From Tritrichomonas musculus (taxonomy: Eukaryota > Parabasalia > Tritrichomonadida > Tritrichomonadidae): DNA of 37,317 bases. The position numbers were made by a program, and so were the translations under genes. The stretch spans positions 1-37,317 of the forward strand of contig JAPFFF010000154.1 of the NCBI GenBank assembly GCA_039105265.1, given 5' to 3'. Position 1 is the stretch's first letter; the number at the start of each line of letters is the position of its first letter. Of this stretch, positions 21,901 to 34,762 are shown piece by piece. The notes under the pieces are model-generated. The model was not told the DNA's origin. It searched no databases and was given only the letters and a program-made list of their open reading frames with translations.

Positions 21901-22520
21901 ACCACAAGAAACTCTTGTGAATCATATCTAAAATCAACTGTTATATTTGATTTATTTTGATTTATTCCAGACATTTTAAAATAAAAAAACAAAATAAAAA
22001 GTAAAAATGAAAAAATTTTCTAGTGAGGAATCGAACCTCAATCTTCGGCTTCAAAGGCCAACGTGCTTGCCATTACACCACAAGAAACTCTTGTGAATCA
22101 TATTTAAAATCAACTGTTATATTTGATTTATATTGATTTATTTCAGACATTTTCTAAAAAAACAAAATAAAAAGTAAAAAATTTTCTAGTGAGGAATCGA
22201 ACCTCAATCTTCGGCTTCAAAGGCCAACGTGCTTGCCATTACACCACAAGAAACTCTTGTGAATCATATCTAAAATCAACTGTTATATTTGATTTATATT
22301 GATTTATTCCAGACATTTTCTTGAAATAAGAAATAAAAAGTAAAAAATTTTCTAGTGAGGAATCGAACCTCAATCTTCGGCTTCAAAGGCCAACGTGCTT
22401 GCCATTACACCACAAGAAACTCTTGTGAATCATATCTAAAATCAACTGTTATATTTGATTTATTTTGATTTATTTCAGACATTTTCTAAAAAAACAAAAT
22501 AAAAAGTAAAAATGAAAAAA
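18956..22520 (-). repeat. Higher-order block B2: 21 tRNA-Gln(UUG) genes (copies 113-133)
   Basis: Gene starts (copies 113-133): 18956, 19123, 19290, 19466, 19632, 19799, 19975, 20148, 20314, 20487, 20651, 20827, 20994, 21167, 21331, 21507, 21673, 21840, 22016, 22182, 22348. All equal the B1 starts plus 8,809. The first eleven also equal the B3 starts minus 13,939. The register with B1 ends in the spacer after copy 133, where the TTTC/TCTAAAAAAAC form replaces the TTCC/A-run form. Confidence 0.88.
19123..19194 (-). tRNA. tRNA-Gln-TTG: Copy 114: tRNA-Gln(UUG), T-arm variant C62T
   Basis: Second gene of B2, in register with copy 62 of B1 and copy 196 of B3. Confidence 0.9.
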
Positions 22521-24882
22521 TTTTCTAGTGAGGAATCGAACCTCAATCTTCGGCTTCAAAGGCCAACGTGCTTGCCATTACACCACAAGAAACTCTTGTG
22601 AATCATATCTAAAATCAACTGTTATATTTGATTTATTTTGATTTATTCCAGACATTTTAAAAAAAAAAAATGAAAAGTAAAAAATTTTCTAGTGAGGAAT
22701 CGAACCTCAATCTTCGGCTTCAAAGGCCAACGTGCTTGCCATTACACCACAAGAAACTCTTGTGAATCATATCTAAAATCAACTGTTATATTTGATTTAT
22801 TTTGATTTATTCCAGACATTTGAAAATAAAAAAACAAAATAAAAAGTAAAAATGAAAAAATTTTCTAGTGAGGAATCGAACCTCAATCTTCGGCTTCAAA
22901 GGCCAACGTGCTTGCCATTACACCACAAGAAACTCTTGTGAATCATATCTAAAATCAACTGTTATATTTGATTTATTTTGATTTATTCCAGACATTTTCT
23001 TGAAATAAGAAATAAAAAGTAAAAAATTTTCTAGTGAGGAATCGAACCTCAATCTTCGGCTTCAAAGGCCAACGTGCTTGCCATTACACCACAAGAAACT
23101 CTTGTAAATCATATCTAAAATCAACTGTTATATTTGATTTATATTGATTTATTTCAGACATTTTAAAATAAAAAAACAAAATAAAAAGTAAAAAATTTTC
23201 TAGTGAGGAATCGAACCTCAATCTTCGGCTTCAAAGGCCAACGTGCTTGCCATTACACCACAAGAAACTCTTGTGAATCATATTTTAAATCAACTGTTAT
23301 ATTTGATTTATTTTGATTTATTTCAGACATTTTAAAATAAAAAAACAAAATAAAAAGTAAAAAATTTTCTAGTGAGGAATCGAACCTCAATCTTCGGCTT
23401 CAAAGGCCAACGTGCTTGCCATTACACCACAAGAAACTCTTGTGAATCATATTTAAAATCAACTGTTATATTTGATTTATATTGATTTATTTCAGACATT
23501 TTCTAAAAAAACAAAATAAAAAGTAAAAAATTTTCTAGTGAGGAATCGAACCTCAATCTTCGGCTTCAAAGGCCAACGTGCTTGCCATTACACCACAAGA
23601 AACTCTTGTGAATCATATTTAAAATCAACTGTTATATTTGATTTATTTTGATTTATTCCAGACATTTTAAAAAAAATAAAAAGTAAAAATGAAAAAATTT
23701 TCTAGTGAGGAATCGAACCTCAATCTTCGGCTTCAAAGGCCAACGTGCTTGCCATTACACCACAAGAAACTCTTGTGAATCATATCTAAAATCAACTGTT
23801 ATATTTGATTTATTTTGATTTATTCCAGACATTTTAAAAAAAACAAAATAAAAAGTAAAAAATTTTCTAGTGAGGAATCGAACCTCAATCTTCGGCTTCA
23901 AAGGCCAACGTGCTTGCCATTACACCACAAGAAACTCTTGTGAATCATATTTAAAATCAACTGTTATATTTGATTTATATTGATTTATTTCAGACATTTT
24001 CTAAAAAAACAAAATAAAAAGTAAAAAATTTTCTAGTGAGGAATCGAACCTCAATCTTCGGCTTCAAAGGCCAACGTGCTTGCCATTACACCACAAGAAA
24101 CTCTTGTGAATCATATTTAAAATCAACTGTTATATTTGATTTATTTTGATTTATTCCAGACATTTTAAAAAAAATAAAAAGTAAAAATGAAAAAATTTTC
24201 TAGTGAGGAATCGAACCTCAATCTTCGGCTTCAAAGGCCAACGTGCTTGCCATTACACCACAAGAAACTCTTGTGAATCATATCTAAAATCAACTGTTAT
24301 ATTTGATTTATTTTGATTTATTCCAGACATTTTAAAATAAAAAAACAAAATAAAAAGTAAAAATGAAAAAATTTTCTAGTGAGGAATCGAACCTCAATCT
24401 TCGGCTTCAAAGGCCAACGTGCTTGCCATTACACCACAAGAAACTCTTGTAAATCATATCTAAAATCAACTGTTATATTTGATTTATTTTGATTTATTTC
24501 AGACATTTTAAAAAAAACAAAATAAAAAGTAAAAAATTTTCTAGTGAGGAATCGAACCTCAATCTTCGGCTTCAAAGGCCAACGTGCTTGCCATTACACC
24601 ACAAGAAACTCTTGTGAATCATATTTAAAATCAACTGTTATATTTGATTTATTTTGATTTATTTCAGACATTTTCTAAAAAAACAAAATAAAAAGTAAAA
24701 ATGAAAAAATTTTCTAGTGAGGAATCGAACCTCAATCTTCGGCTTCAAAGGCCAACGTGCTTGCCATTACACCACAAGAAACTCTTGTGAATCATATTTA
24801 AAATCAACTGTTATATTTGATTTATTTTGATTTATTTCAGACATTTTCTAAAAAAACAAAATAAAAAGTAAAAATGAAAAAA

Positions 24883-24954
24883 TTTTCTAGTGAAGAATCG
24901 AACCTCAATCTTCGGCTTCAAAGGCCAACGTGCTTGCCATTACACCACAAGAAA
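24883..24954 (-). tRNA. tRNA-Gln-TTG: Copy 148: tRNA-Gln(UUG), T-arm variant C62T, at a joint
   Basis: The units before it copy the linker of copies 82-84. The spacer after it is the CTTGAAATAAG form (166-bp unit) rather than the A-run form (167 bp) seen after other variant genes. A recombination joint therefore lies within or beside this gene. Confidence 0.88.
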
Positions 24955-25344
24955 CTCTTGTGAATCATATTTAAAATCAACTGTTATATTTGATTTATAT
25001 TGATTTATTCCAGACATTTTCTTGAAATAAGAAATAAAAAGTAAAAAATTTTCTAGTGAGGAATCGAACCTCAATCTTCGGCTTCAAAGGCCAACGTGCT
25101 TGCCATTACACCACAAGAAACTCTTGTGAATCATATTTAAAATCAACTGTTATATTTGATTTATTTTGATTTATTCCAGACATTTTAAAATAAAAAAACA
25201 AAATAAAAAGTAAAAATGAAAAAATTTTCTAGTGAGGAATCGAACCTCAATCTTCGGCTTCAAAGGCCAACGTGCTTGCCATTACACCACAAGAAACTCT
25301 TGTGAATCATATTTAAAATCAACTGTTATATTTGATTTATTTTG

Positions 25345-25415
25345 ATTTATTCTCAGACATTTTACACCACAAGAAATGAAAAAAAATCAAAATATAAAAG
25401 TAAAAATGTAAAAAA
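25345..25415. repeat. Unique aberrant spacer with a copied tRNA fragment
   Basis: This part of the 191-bp unit after copy 150 has TCTCAGAC where others have TCCAGAC or TTCAGAC. It then carries TTACACCACAAGAAA (25362-25376), which equals the plus-strand form of tRNA positions 1 to 14 and one more base. After that comes an A-rich tail unlike the other forms. The copied piece lacks the rest of the gene, so it cannot make a tRNA. It looks like a short template switch from the nearby gene end (25282-25296) during replication or repair. I saw it only once. Confidence 0.75.
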
Positions 25416-28400
25416 TTTTCTAGTGAGGAATCGAACCTCAATCTTCGGCTTCAAAGGCCAACGTGCTTGCCATTACACCACAAGAAACTCTTGTGAATCA
25501 TATCTAAAATCAACTGTTATATTTGATTTATTTTGATTTATTCCAGACATTTTAAAAAAAACAAAATAAAAAGTAAAAAATTTTCTAGTGAGGAATCGAA
25601 CCTCAATCTTCGGCTTCAAAGGCCAACGTGCTTGCCATTACACCACAAGAAACTCTTGTGAATCATATCTAAAATCAACTGTTATATTTGATTTATTTTG
25701 ATTTATTCCAGACATTTTAAAATAAAAAAACAAAATAAAAAGTAAAAATGAAAAAATTTTCTAGTGAGGAATCGAACCTCAATCTTCGGCTTCAAAGGCC
25801 AACGTGCTTGCCATTACACCACAAGAAACTCTTGTGAATCATATTTAAAATCAACTGTTATATTTGATTTATTTTGATTTATTTCAGACATTTTAAAATA
25901 AAAAAACAAAATAAAAAGTAAAAATGAAAAAATTTTCTAGTGAGGAATCGAACCTCAATCTTCGGCTTCAAAGGCCAACGTGCTTGCCATTACACCACAA
26001 GAAACTCTTGTGAATCATATCTAAAATCAACTGTTATATTTGATTTATTTTGATTTATTCCAGACATTTTAAAATAAAAAAACAAAATAAAAAGTAAAAA
26101 ATTTTCTAGTGAGGAATCGAACCTCAATCTTCGGCTTCAAAGGCCAACGTGCTTGCCATTACACCACAAGAAACTCTTGTGAATCATATTTAAAATCAAC
26201 TGTTATATTTGATTTATTTTGATTTATTCCAGACATTTGAAAATAAAAAAACAAAATAAAAAGTAAAAATGAAAAAATTTTCTAGTGAGGAATCGAACCT
26301 CAATCTTCGGCTTCAAAGGCCAACGTGCTTGCCATTACACCACAAGAAACTCTTGTGAATCATATCTAAAATCAACTGTTATATTTGATTTATTTTGATT
26401 TATTCCAGACATTTTAAAATAAAAAAACAAAATAAAAAGTAAAAATGAAAAAATTTTCTAGTGAGGAATCGAACCTCAATCTTCGGCTTCAAAGGCCAAC
26501 GTGCTTGCCATTACACCACAAGAAACTCTTGTGAATCATATTTAAAATCAACTGTTATATTTGATTTATATTGATTTATTTCAGACATTTTCTAAAAAAA
26601 CAAAATAAAAAGTAAAAAATTTTCTAGTGAGGAATCGAACCTCAATCTTCGGCTTCAAAGGCCAACGTGCTTGCCATTACACCACAAGAAACTCTTGTGA
26701 ATCATATCTAAAATCAACTGTTATATTTGATTTATTTTGATTTATTCCAGACATTTTAAAAAAAAAAAATGAAAAGTAAAAAATTTTCTAGTGAGGAATC
26801 GAACCTCAATCTTCGGCTTCAAAGGCCAACGTGCTTGCCATTACACCACAAGAAACTCTTGTGAATCATATCTAAAATCAACTGTTATATTTGATTTATT
26901 TTGATTTATTCCAGACATTTTAAAATAAAAAAACAAAATAAAAAGTAAAAATGAAAAAATTTTCTAGTGAGGAATCGAACCTCAATCTTCGGCTTCAAAG
27001 GCCAACGTGCTTGCCATTACACCACAAGAAACTCTTGTGAATCATATTTAAAATCAACTGTTATATTTGATTTATTTTGATTTATTTCAGACATTTTAAA
27101 ATAAAAAAACAAAATAAAAAGTAAAAATGAAAAAATTTTCTAGTGAGGAATCGAACCTCAATCTTCGGCTTCAAAGGCCAACGTGCTTGCCATTACACCA
27201 CAAGAAACTCTTGTGAATCATATTTAAAATCAACTGTTATATTTGATTTATATTGATTTATTTCAGACATTTTCTAAAAAAACAAAATAAAAAGTAAAAA
27301 ATTTTCTAGTGAGGAATCGAACCTCAATCTTCGGCTTCAAAGGCCAACGTGCTTGCCATTACACCACAAGAAACTCTTGTGAATCATATCTAAAATCAAC
27401 TGTTATATTTGATTTATTTTGATTTATTCCAGACATTTGAAAATAAAAAAACAAAATAAAAAGTAAAAATGAAAAAATTTTCTAGTGAGGAATCGAACCT
27501 CAATCTTCGGCTTCAAAGGCCAACGTGCTTGCCATTACACCACAAGAAACTCTTGTAAATCATATCTAAAATCAACTGTTATATTTGATTTATTTTGATT
27601 TATTTCAGACATTTTAAAAAAAACAAAATAAAAAGTAAAAAATTTTCTAGTGAGGAATCGAACCTCAATCTTCGGCTTCAAAGGCCAACGTGCTTGCCAT
27701 TACACCACAAGAAACTCTTGTGAATCATATTTAAAATCAACTGTTATATTTGATTTATTTTGATTTATTTCAGACATTTTCTAAAAAAACAAAATAAAAA
27801 GTAAAAATGAAAAAATTTTCTAGTGAGGAATCGAACCTCAATCTTCGGCTTCAAAGGCCAACGTGCTTGCCATTACACCACAAGAAACTCTTGTAAATCA
27901 TATCTAAAATCAACTGTTATATTTGATTTATTTTGATTTATTTCAGACATTTTAAAAAAAACAAAATAAAAAGTAAAAATGAAAAAATTTTCTAGTGAGG
28001 AATCGAACCTCAATCTTCGGCTTCAAAGGCCAACGTGCTTGCCATTACACCACAAGAAACTCTTGTGAATCATATTTAAAATCAACTGTTATATTTGATT
28101 TATTTTGATTTATTTCAGACATTTTCTAAAAAAACAAAATAAAAAGTAAAAATGAAAAAATTTTCTAGTGAGGAATCGAACCTCAATCTTCGGCTTCAAA
28201 GGCCAACGTGCTTGCCATTACACCACAAGAAACTCTTGTGAATCATATTTAAAATCAACTGTTATATTTGATTTATATTGATTTATTTCAGACATTTTCT
28301 AAAAAAACAAAATAAAAAGTAAAAAATTTTCTAGTGAGGAATCGAACCTCAATCTTCGGCTTCAAAGGCCAACGTGCTTGCCATTACACCACAAGAAACT

Positions 28401-28499
28401 CTTGTGAATCATATTTAAAATCAACTGTTATATTTGATTTATTTTGATTTATTTCAGACATTTTCTAAAAAAACAAAATAAAAAGTAAAAATGAAAAAA

Positions 28500-28571
28500 T
28501 TTTCTAGTGAAGAATCGAACCTCAATCTTCGGCTTCAAAGGCCAACGTGCTTGCCATTACACCACAAGAAA
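28500..28571 (-). tRNA. tRNA-Gln-TTG: Copy 169: tRNA-Gln(UUG), T-arm variant C62T
   Basis: First gene of A4, in register with copy 32. The units just before it differ from those before copy 32, so the copied A2 segment begins at about this point. Confidence 0.9.
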
Positions 28572-31537
28572 CTCTTGTGAATCATATTTAAAATCAACTG
28601 TTATATTTGATTTATTTTGATTTATTCCAGACATTTTAAAAAAAATAAAAAGTAAAAATGAAAAAATTTTCTAGTGAGGAATCGAACCTCAATCTTCGGC
28701 TTCAAAGGCCAACGTGCTTGCCATTACACCACAAGAAACTCTTGTGAATCATATTTAAAATCAACTGTTATATTTGATTTATTTTGATTTATTTCAGACA
28801 TTTTAAAATAAAAAAACAAAATAAAAAGTAAAAAGTAAAAAATTTTCTAGTGAGGAATCGAACCTCAATCTTCGGCTTCAAAGGCCAACGTGCTTGCCAT
28901 TACACCACAAGAAACTCTTGTGAATCATATTTAAAATCAACTGTTATATTTGATTTATATTGATTTATTTCAGACATTTTCTAAAAAAACAAAATAAAAA
29001 GTAAAAAATTTTCTAGTGAGGAATCGAACCTCAATCTTCGGCTTCAAAGGCCAACGTGCTTGCCATTACACCACAAGAAACTCTTGTGAATCATATCTAA
29101 AATCAACTGTTATATTTGATTTATTTTGATTTATTCCAGACATTTTAAAAAAAATAAAAAGTAAAAATGAAAAAATTTTCTAGTGAGGAATCGAACCTCA
29201 ATCTTCGGCTTCAAAGGCCAACGTGCTTGCCATTACACCACAAGAAACTCTTGTGAATCATATTTAAAATCAACTGTTATATTTGATTTATATTGATTTA
29301 TTTCAGACATTTTCTAAAAAAACAAAATAAAAAGTAAAAAATTTTCTAGTGAGGAATCGAACCTCAATCTTCGGCTTCAAAGGCCAACGTGCTTGCCATT
29401 ACACCACAAGAAACTCTTGTGAATCATATCTAAAATCAACTGTTATATTTGATTTATATTGATTTATTCCAGACATTTTCTTGAAATAAGAAATAAAAAG
29501 TAAAAAATTTTCTAGTGAGGAATCGAACCTCAATCTTCGGCTTCAAAGGCCAACGTGCTTGCCATTACACCACAAGAAACTCTTGTGAATCATATCTAAA
29601 ATCAACTGTTATATTTGATTTATTTTGATTTATTCCAGACATTTTAAAATAAAAAAACAAAATAAAAAGTAAAAATGAAAAAATTTTCTAGTGAGGAATC
29701 GAACCTCAATCTTCGGCTTCAAAGGCCAACGTGCTTGCCATTACACCACAAGAAACTCTTGTGAATCATATCTAAAATCAACTGTTATATTTGATTTATT
29801 TTGATTTATTCCAGACATTTTAAAAAAAAAAAATGAAAAGTAAAAAATTTTCTAGTGAGGAATCGAACCTCAATCTTCGGCTTCAAAGGCCAACGTGCTT
29901 GCCATTACACCACAAGAAACTCTTGTGAATCATATCTAAAATCAACTGTTATATTTGATTTATTTTGATTTATTCCAGACATTTGAAAATAAAAAAACAA
30001 AATAAAAAGTAAAAATGAAAAAATTTTCTAGTGAGGAATCGAACCTCAATCTTCGGCTTCAAAGGCCAACGTGCTTGCCATTACACCACAAGAAACTCTT
30101 GTGAATCATATCTAAAATCAACTGTTATATTTGATTTATTTTGATTTATTCCAGACATTTTCTTGAAATAAGAAATAAAAAGTAAAAAATTTTCTAGTGA
30201 GGAATCGAACCTCAATCTTCGGCTTCAAAGGCCAACGTGCTTGCCATTACACCACAAGAAACTCTTGTAAATCATATCTAAAATCAACTGTTATATTTGA
30301 TTTATTTTGATTTATTTCAGACATTTTCTAAAAAAACAAAATAAAAAGTAAAAATGAAAAAATTTTCTAGTGAGGAATCGAACCTCAATCTTCGGCTTCA
30401 AAGGCCAACGTGCTTGCCATTACACCACAAGAAACTCTTGTGAATCATATTTTAAATCAACTGTTGTATTTGATTTCGTTTGATTTATTTCAGACTTTTT
30501 TTTAAAAAAAAAATGAAAAAGTAAAAAATTTTCTAGTGAGGAATCGAACCTCAATCTTCGGCTTCAAAGGCCAACGTGCTTGCCATTACACCACAAGAAA
30601 CTCTTGTGAATCATATTTAAAATCAACTGTTATATTTGATTTATATTGATTTATTTCAGACATTTTCTAAAAAAACAAAATAAAAAGTAAAAAATTTTCT
30701 AGTGAGGAATCGAACCTCAATCTTCGGCTTCAAAGGCCAACGTGCTTGCCATTACACCACAAGAAACTCTTGTGAATCATATCTAAAATCAACTGTTATA
30801 TTTGATTTATTTTGATTTATTCCAGACATTTTAAAAAAAACAAAATAAAAAGTAAAAATGAAAAAATTTTCTAGTGAGGAATCGAACCTCAATCTTCGGC
30901 TTCAAAGGCCAACGTGCTTGCCATTACACCACAAGAAACTCTTGTGAATCATATCTAAAATCAACTGTTATATTTGATTTATTTTGATTTATTTCAGACA
31001 TTTTCTAAAAAAACAAAATGAAAAGTAAAAAATTTTCTAGTGAGGAATCGAACCTCAATCTTCGGCTTCAAAGGCCAACGTGCTTGCCATTACACCACAA
31101 GAAACTCTTGTGAATCATATCTAAAATCAACTGTTATATTTGATTTATTTTGATTTATTTCAGACATTTTAAAAAAAACAAAATAAAAAGTAAAAAATTT
31201 TCTAGTGAGGAATCGAACCTCAATCTTCGGCTTCAAAGGCCAACGTGCTTGCCATTACACCACAAGAAACTCTTGTGAATCATATTTAAAATCAACTGTT
31301 ATATTTGATTTATTTTGATTTATTTCAGACATTTTCTAAAAAAACAAAATAAAAAGTAAAAATGAAAAAATTTTCTAGTGAGGAATCGAACCTCAATCTT
31401 CGGCTTCAAAGGCCAACGTGCTTGCCATTACACCACAAGAAACTCTTGTGAATCATATTTAAAATCAACTGTTATATTTGATTTATTTTGATTTATTCCA
31501 GACATTTTAAAAAAAATAAAAAGTAAAAATGAAAAAA

Positions 31538-31609
31538 TTTTCTAGTGAAGAATCGAACCTCAATCTTCGGCTTCAAAGGCCAACGTGCTTGCCATTACAC
31601 CACAAGAAA
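31538..31609 (-). tRNA. tRNA-Gln-TTG: Copy 187: tRNA-Gln(UUG), T-arm variant C62T
   Basis: Second variant gene of A4, 18 units after copy 169, as in A2. This spacing confirms the A2/A4 relation. Confidence 0.9.
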
Positions 31610-32556
31610 CTCTTGTGAATCATATTTAAAATCAACTGTTATATTTGATTTATTTTGATTTATTCCAGACATTTGAAAATAAAAAAACAAAATAAAAAGT
31701 AAAAATGAAAAAATTTTCTAGTGAGGAATCGAACCTCAATCTTCGGCTTCAAAGGCCAACGTGCTTGCCATTACACCACAAGAAACTCTTGTGAATCATA
31801 TCTAAAATCAACTGTTATATTTGATTTATTTTGATTTATTTCAGACATTTTCTAAAAAAACAAAATGAAAAGTAAAAAATTTTCTAGTGAGGAATCGAAC
31901 CTCAATCTTCGGCTTCAAAGGCCAACGTGCTTGCCATTACACCACAAGAAACTCTTGTGAATCATATCTAAAATCAACTGTTATATTTGATTTATTTTGA
32001 TTTATTCCAGACATTTTCTTGAAATAAGAAATAAAAAGTAAAAAATTTTCTAGTGAGGAATCGAACCTCAATCTTCGGCTTCAAAGGCCAACGTGCTTGC
32101 CATTACACCACAAGAAACTCTTGTAAATCATATCTAAAATCAACTGTTATATTTGATTTATATTGATTTATTTCAGACATTTTAAAATAAAAAAACAAAA
32201 TAAAAAGTAAAAAATTTTCTAGTGAGGAATCGAACCTCAATCTTCGGCTTCAAAGGCCAACGTGCTTGCCATTACACCACAAGAAACTCTTGTGAATCAT
32301 ATTTTAAATCAACTGTTATATTTGATTTATTTTGATTTATTTCAGACATTTTAAAATAAAAAAACAAAATAAAAAGTAAAAATGAAAAAATTTTCTAGTG
32401 AGGAATCGAACCTCAATCTTCGGCTTCAAAGGCCAACGTGCTTGCCATTACACCACAAGAAACTCTTGTGAATCATATCTAAAATCAACTGTTATATTTG
32501 ATTTATTTTGATTTATTTCAGACATTTTCTAAAAAAACAAAATGAAAAGTAAAAAA

Positions 32557-32894
32557 TTTTCTAGTGAGGAATCGAACCTCAATCTTCGGCTTCAAAGGCC
32601 AACGTGCTTGCCATTACACCACAAGAAACTCTTGTGAATCATATCTAAAATCAACTGTTATATTTGATTTATTTTGATTTATTTCAGACATTTTAAAAAA
32701 AACAAAATAAAAAGTAAAAAATTTTCTAGTGAGGAATCGAACCTCAATCTTCGGCTTCAAAGGCCAACGTGCTTGCCATTACACCACAAGAAACTCTTGT
32801 GAATCATATTTAAAATCAACTGTTATATTTGATTTATTTTGATTTATTTCAGACATTTTCTAAAAAAACAAAATAAAAAGTAAAAATGAAAAAA
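32557..32894 (-). repeat. Copies 193-194: linker between A4 and B3
   Basis: Gene starts 32557 and 32722, equal to copies 111 and 112 plus 13,939 bp. The joint to A4 lies in the unit of copy 192, whose leader has TGAATC while its A2 counterpart, copy 55, has TAAATC. Confidence 0.8.
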
Positions 32895-34762
32895 TTTTCT
32901 AGTGAGGAATCGAACCTCAATCTTCGGCTTCAAAGGCCAACGTGCTTGCCATTACACCACAAGAAACTCTTGTGAATCATATTTAAAATCAACTGTTATA
33001 TTTGATTTATTTTGATTTATTCCAGACATTTTAAAAAAAATAAAAAGTAAAAATGAAAAAATTTTCTAGTGAAGAATCGAACCTCAATCTTCGGCTTCAA
33101 AGGCCAACGTGCTTGCCATTACACCACAAGAAACTCTTGTGAATCATATTTAAAATCAACTGTTATATTTGATTTATTTTGATTTATTCCAGACATTTTA
33201 AAAAAAATAAAAAGTAAAAATGAAAAAATTTTCTAGTGAGGAATCGAACCTCAATCTTCGGCTTCAAAGGCCAACGTGCTTGCCATTACACCACAAGAAA
33301 CTCTTGTGAATCATATTTAAAATCAACTGTTATATTTGATTTATTTTGATTTATTTCAGACATTTTAAAATAAAAAAACAAAATAAAAAGTAAAAAGTAA
33401 AAAATTTTCTAGTGAGGAATCGAACCTCAATCTTCGGCTTCAAAGGCCAACGTGCTTGCCATTACACCACAAGAAACTCTTGTGAATCATATCTAAAATC
33501 AACTGTTATATTTGATTTATATTGATTTATTTCAGACATTTTCTAAAAAAACAAAATAAAAAGTAAAAAATTTTCTAGTGAGGAATCGAACCTCAATCTT
33601 CGGCTTCAAAGGCCAACGTGCTTGCCATTACACCACAAGAAACTCTTGTGAATCATATCTAAAATCAACTGTTATATTTGATTTATTTTGATTTATTCCA
33701 GACATTTTAAAAAAAATAAAAAGTAAAAATGAAAAAATTTTCTAGTGAGGAATCGAACCTCAATCTTCGGCTTCAAAGGCCAACGTGCTTGCCATTACAC
33801 CACAAGAAACTCTTGTGAATCATATCTAAAATCAACTGTTATATTTGATTTATTTTGATTTATTCCAGACATTTTAAAATAAAAAAACAAAATAAAAAGT
33901 AAAAATGAAAAAATTTTCTAGTGAGGAATCGAACCTCAATCTTCGGCTTCAAAGGCCAACGTGCTTGCCATTACACCACAAGAAACTCTTGTGAATCATA
34001 TTTAAAATCAACTGTTATATTTGATTTATATTGATTTATTTCAGACATTTTCTAAAAAAACAAAATAAAAAGTAAAAATGAAAAAATTTTCTAGTGAGGA
34101 ATCGAACCTCAATCTTCGGCTTCAAAGGCCAACGTGCTTGCCATTACACCACAAGAAACTCTTGTGAATCATATCTAAAATCAACTGTTATATTTGATTT
34201 ATATTGATTTATTCCAGACATTTTCTTGAAATAAGAAATAAAAAGTAAAAAATTTTCTAGTGAGGAATCGAACCTCAATCTTCGGCTTCAAAGGCCAACG
34301 TGCTTGCCATTACACCACAAGAAACTCTTGTGAATCATATCTAAAATCAACTGTTATATTTGATTTATTTTGATTTATTTCAGACATTTTCTAAAAAAAC
34401 AAAATAAAAAGTAAAAATGAAAAAATTTTCTAGTGAGGAATCGAACCTCAATCTTCGGCTTCAAAGGCCAACGTGCTTGCCATTACACCACAAGAAACTC
34501 TTGTGAATCATATCTAAAATCAACTGTTATATTTGATTTATTTTGATTTATTCCAGACATTTTAAAAAAAAAAAATGAAAAGTAAAAAATTTTCTAGTGA
34601 GGAATCGAACCTCAATCTTCGGCTTCAAAGGCCAACGTGCTTGCCATTACACCACAAGAAACTCTTGTGAATCATATCTAAAATCAACTGTTATATTTGA
34701 TTTATTTTGATTTATTTCAGACATTTTCTAAAAAAACAAAATAAAAAGTAAAAATGAAAAAA
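32895..34762 (-). repeat. Higher-order block B3, shortened: 11 tRNA-Gln(UUG) genes (copies 195-205)
   Basis: Gene starts (copies 195-205): 32895, 33062, 33229, 33405, 33571, 33738, 33914, 34087, 34253, 34426, 34590. They match B2 copies 113-123 plus 13,939 and B1 copies 61-71 plus 22,748. The match stops in the spacer after copy 205. The T-arm variant is at copy 196, as at copies 62 and 114. Confidence 0.88.
33062..33133 (-). tRNA. tRNA-Gln-TTG: Copy 196: tRNA-Gln(UUG), T-arm variant C62T
   Basis: Second gene of B3, and the twelfth and last copy of this variant in the window. Confidence 0.9.

Larger units (their letters stand above)
22521..28499 (-). repeat. Mixed stretch: 35 tRNA-Gln(UUG) genes (copies 134-168)
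   Basis: Gene starts (copies 134-168): 22521, 22685, 22861, 23027, 23196, 23365, 23531, 23698, 23863, 24029, 24196, 24372, 24537, 24710, 24883, 25049, 25225, 25416, 25581, 25757, 25933, 26102, 26278, 26454, 26620, 26784, 26960, 27136, 27302, 27478, 27643, 27816, 27988, 28161, 28327. I found no long register match to blocks A or B. Short matches exist: copies 135-137 follow the order of copies 40-42, and copies 145-148 equal copies 82-85 before switching form. It looks like a zone of repeated joints between unlike units. It holds the only 191-bp unit in the window. Confidence 0.85.
28500..32556 (-). repeat. Higher-order block A4, shortened: 24 tRNA-Gln(UUG) genes (copies 169-192)
   Basis: Gene starts (copies 169-192): 28500, 28667, 28843, 29009, 29176, 29342, 29508, 29684, 29848, 30024, 30190, 30363, 30529, 30695, 30867, 31033, 31198, 31371, 31538, 31714, 31880, 32046, 32215, 32391. 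Each equals the matching A2 start (copies 32-55) plus 23,267, including the extra unit. The last four units of A2 are missing, and the array passes straight to the copy 111-type linker. Markers: T-arm variant in copies 169 and 187, TATA variant at copy 180. Confidence 0.9.

Noticed and set aside
25342-25536. Open reading frame of 64 codons on the plus strand
   Set aside because: It begins with TTG and runs antisense through tRNA copy 151 and its spacers. It exists only because the aberrant 191-bp spacer removes the stops met in other units. Its composition is that of the repeat, with no domain or signal.
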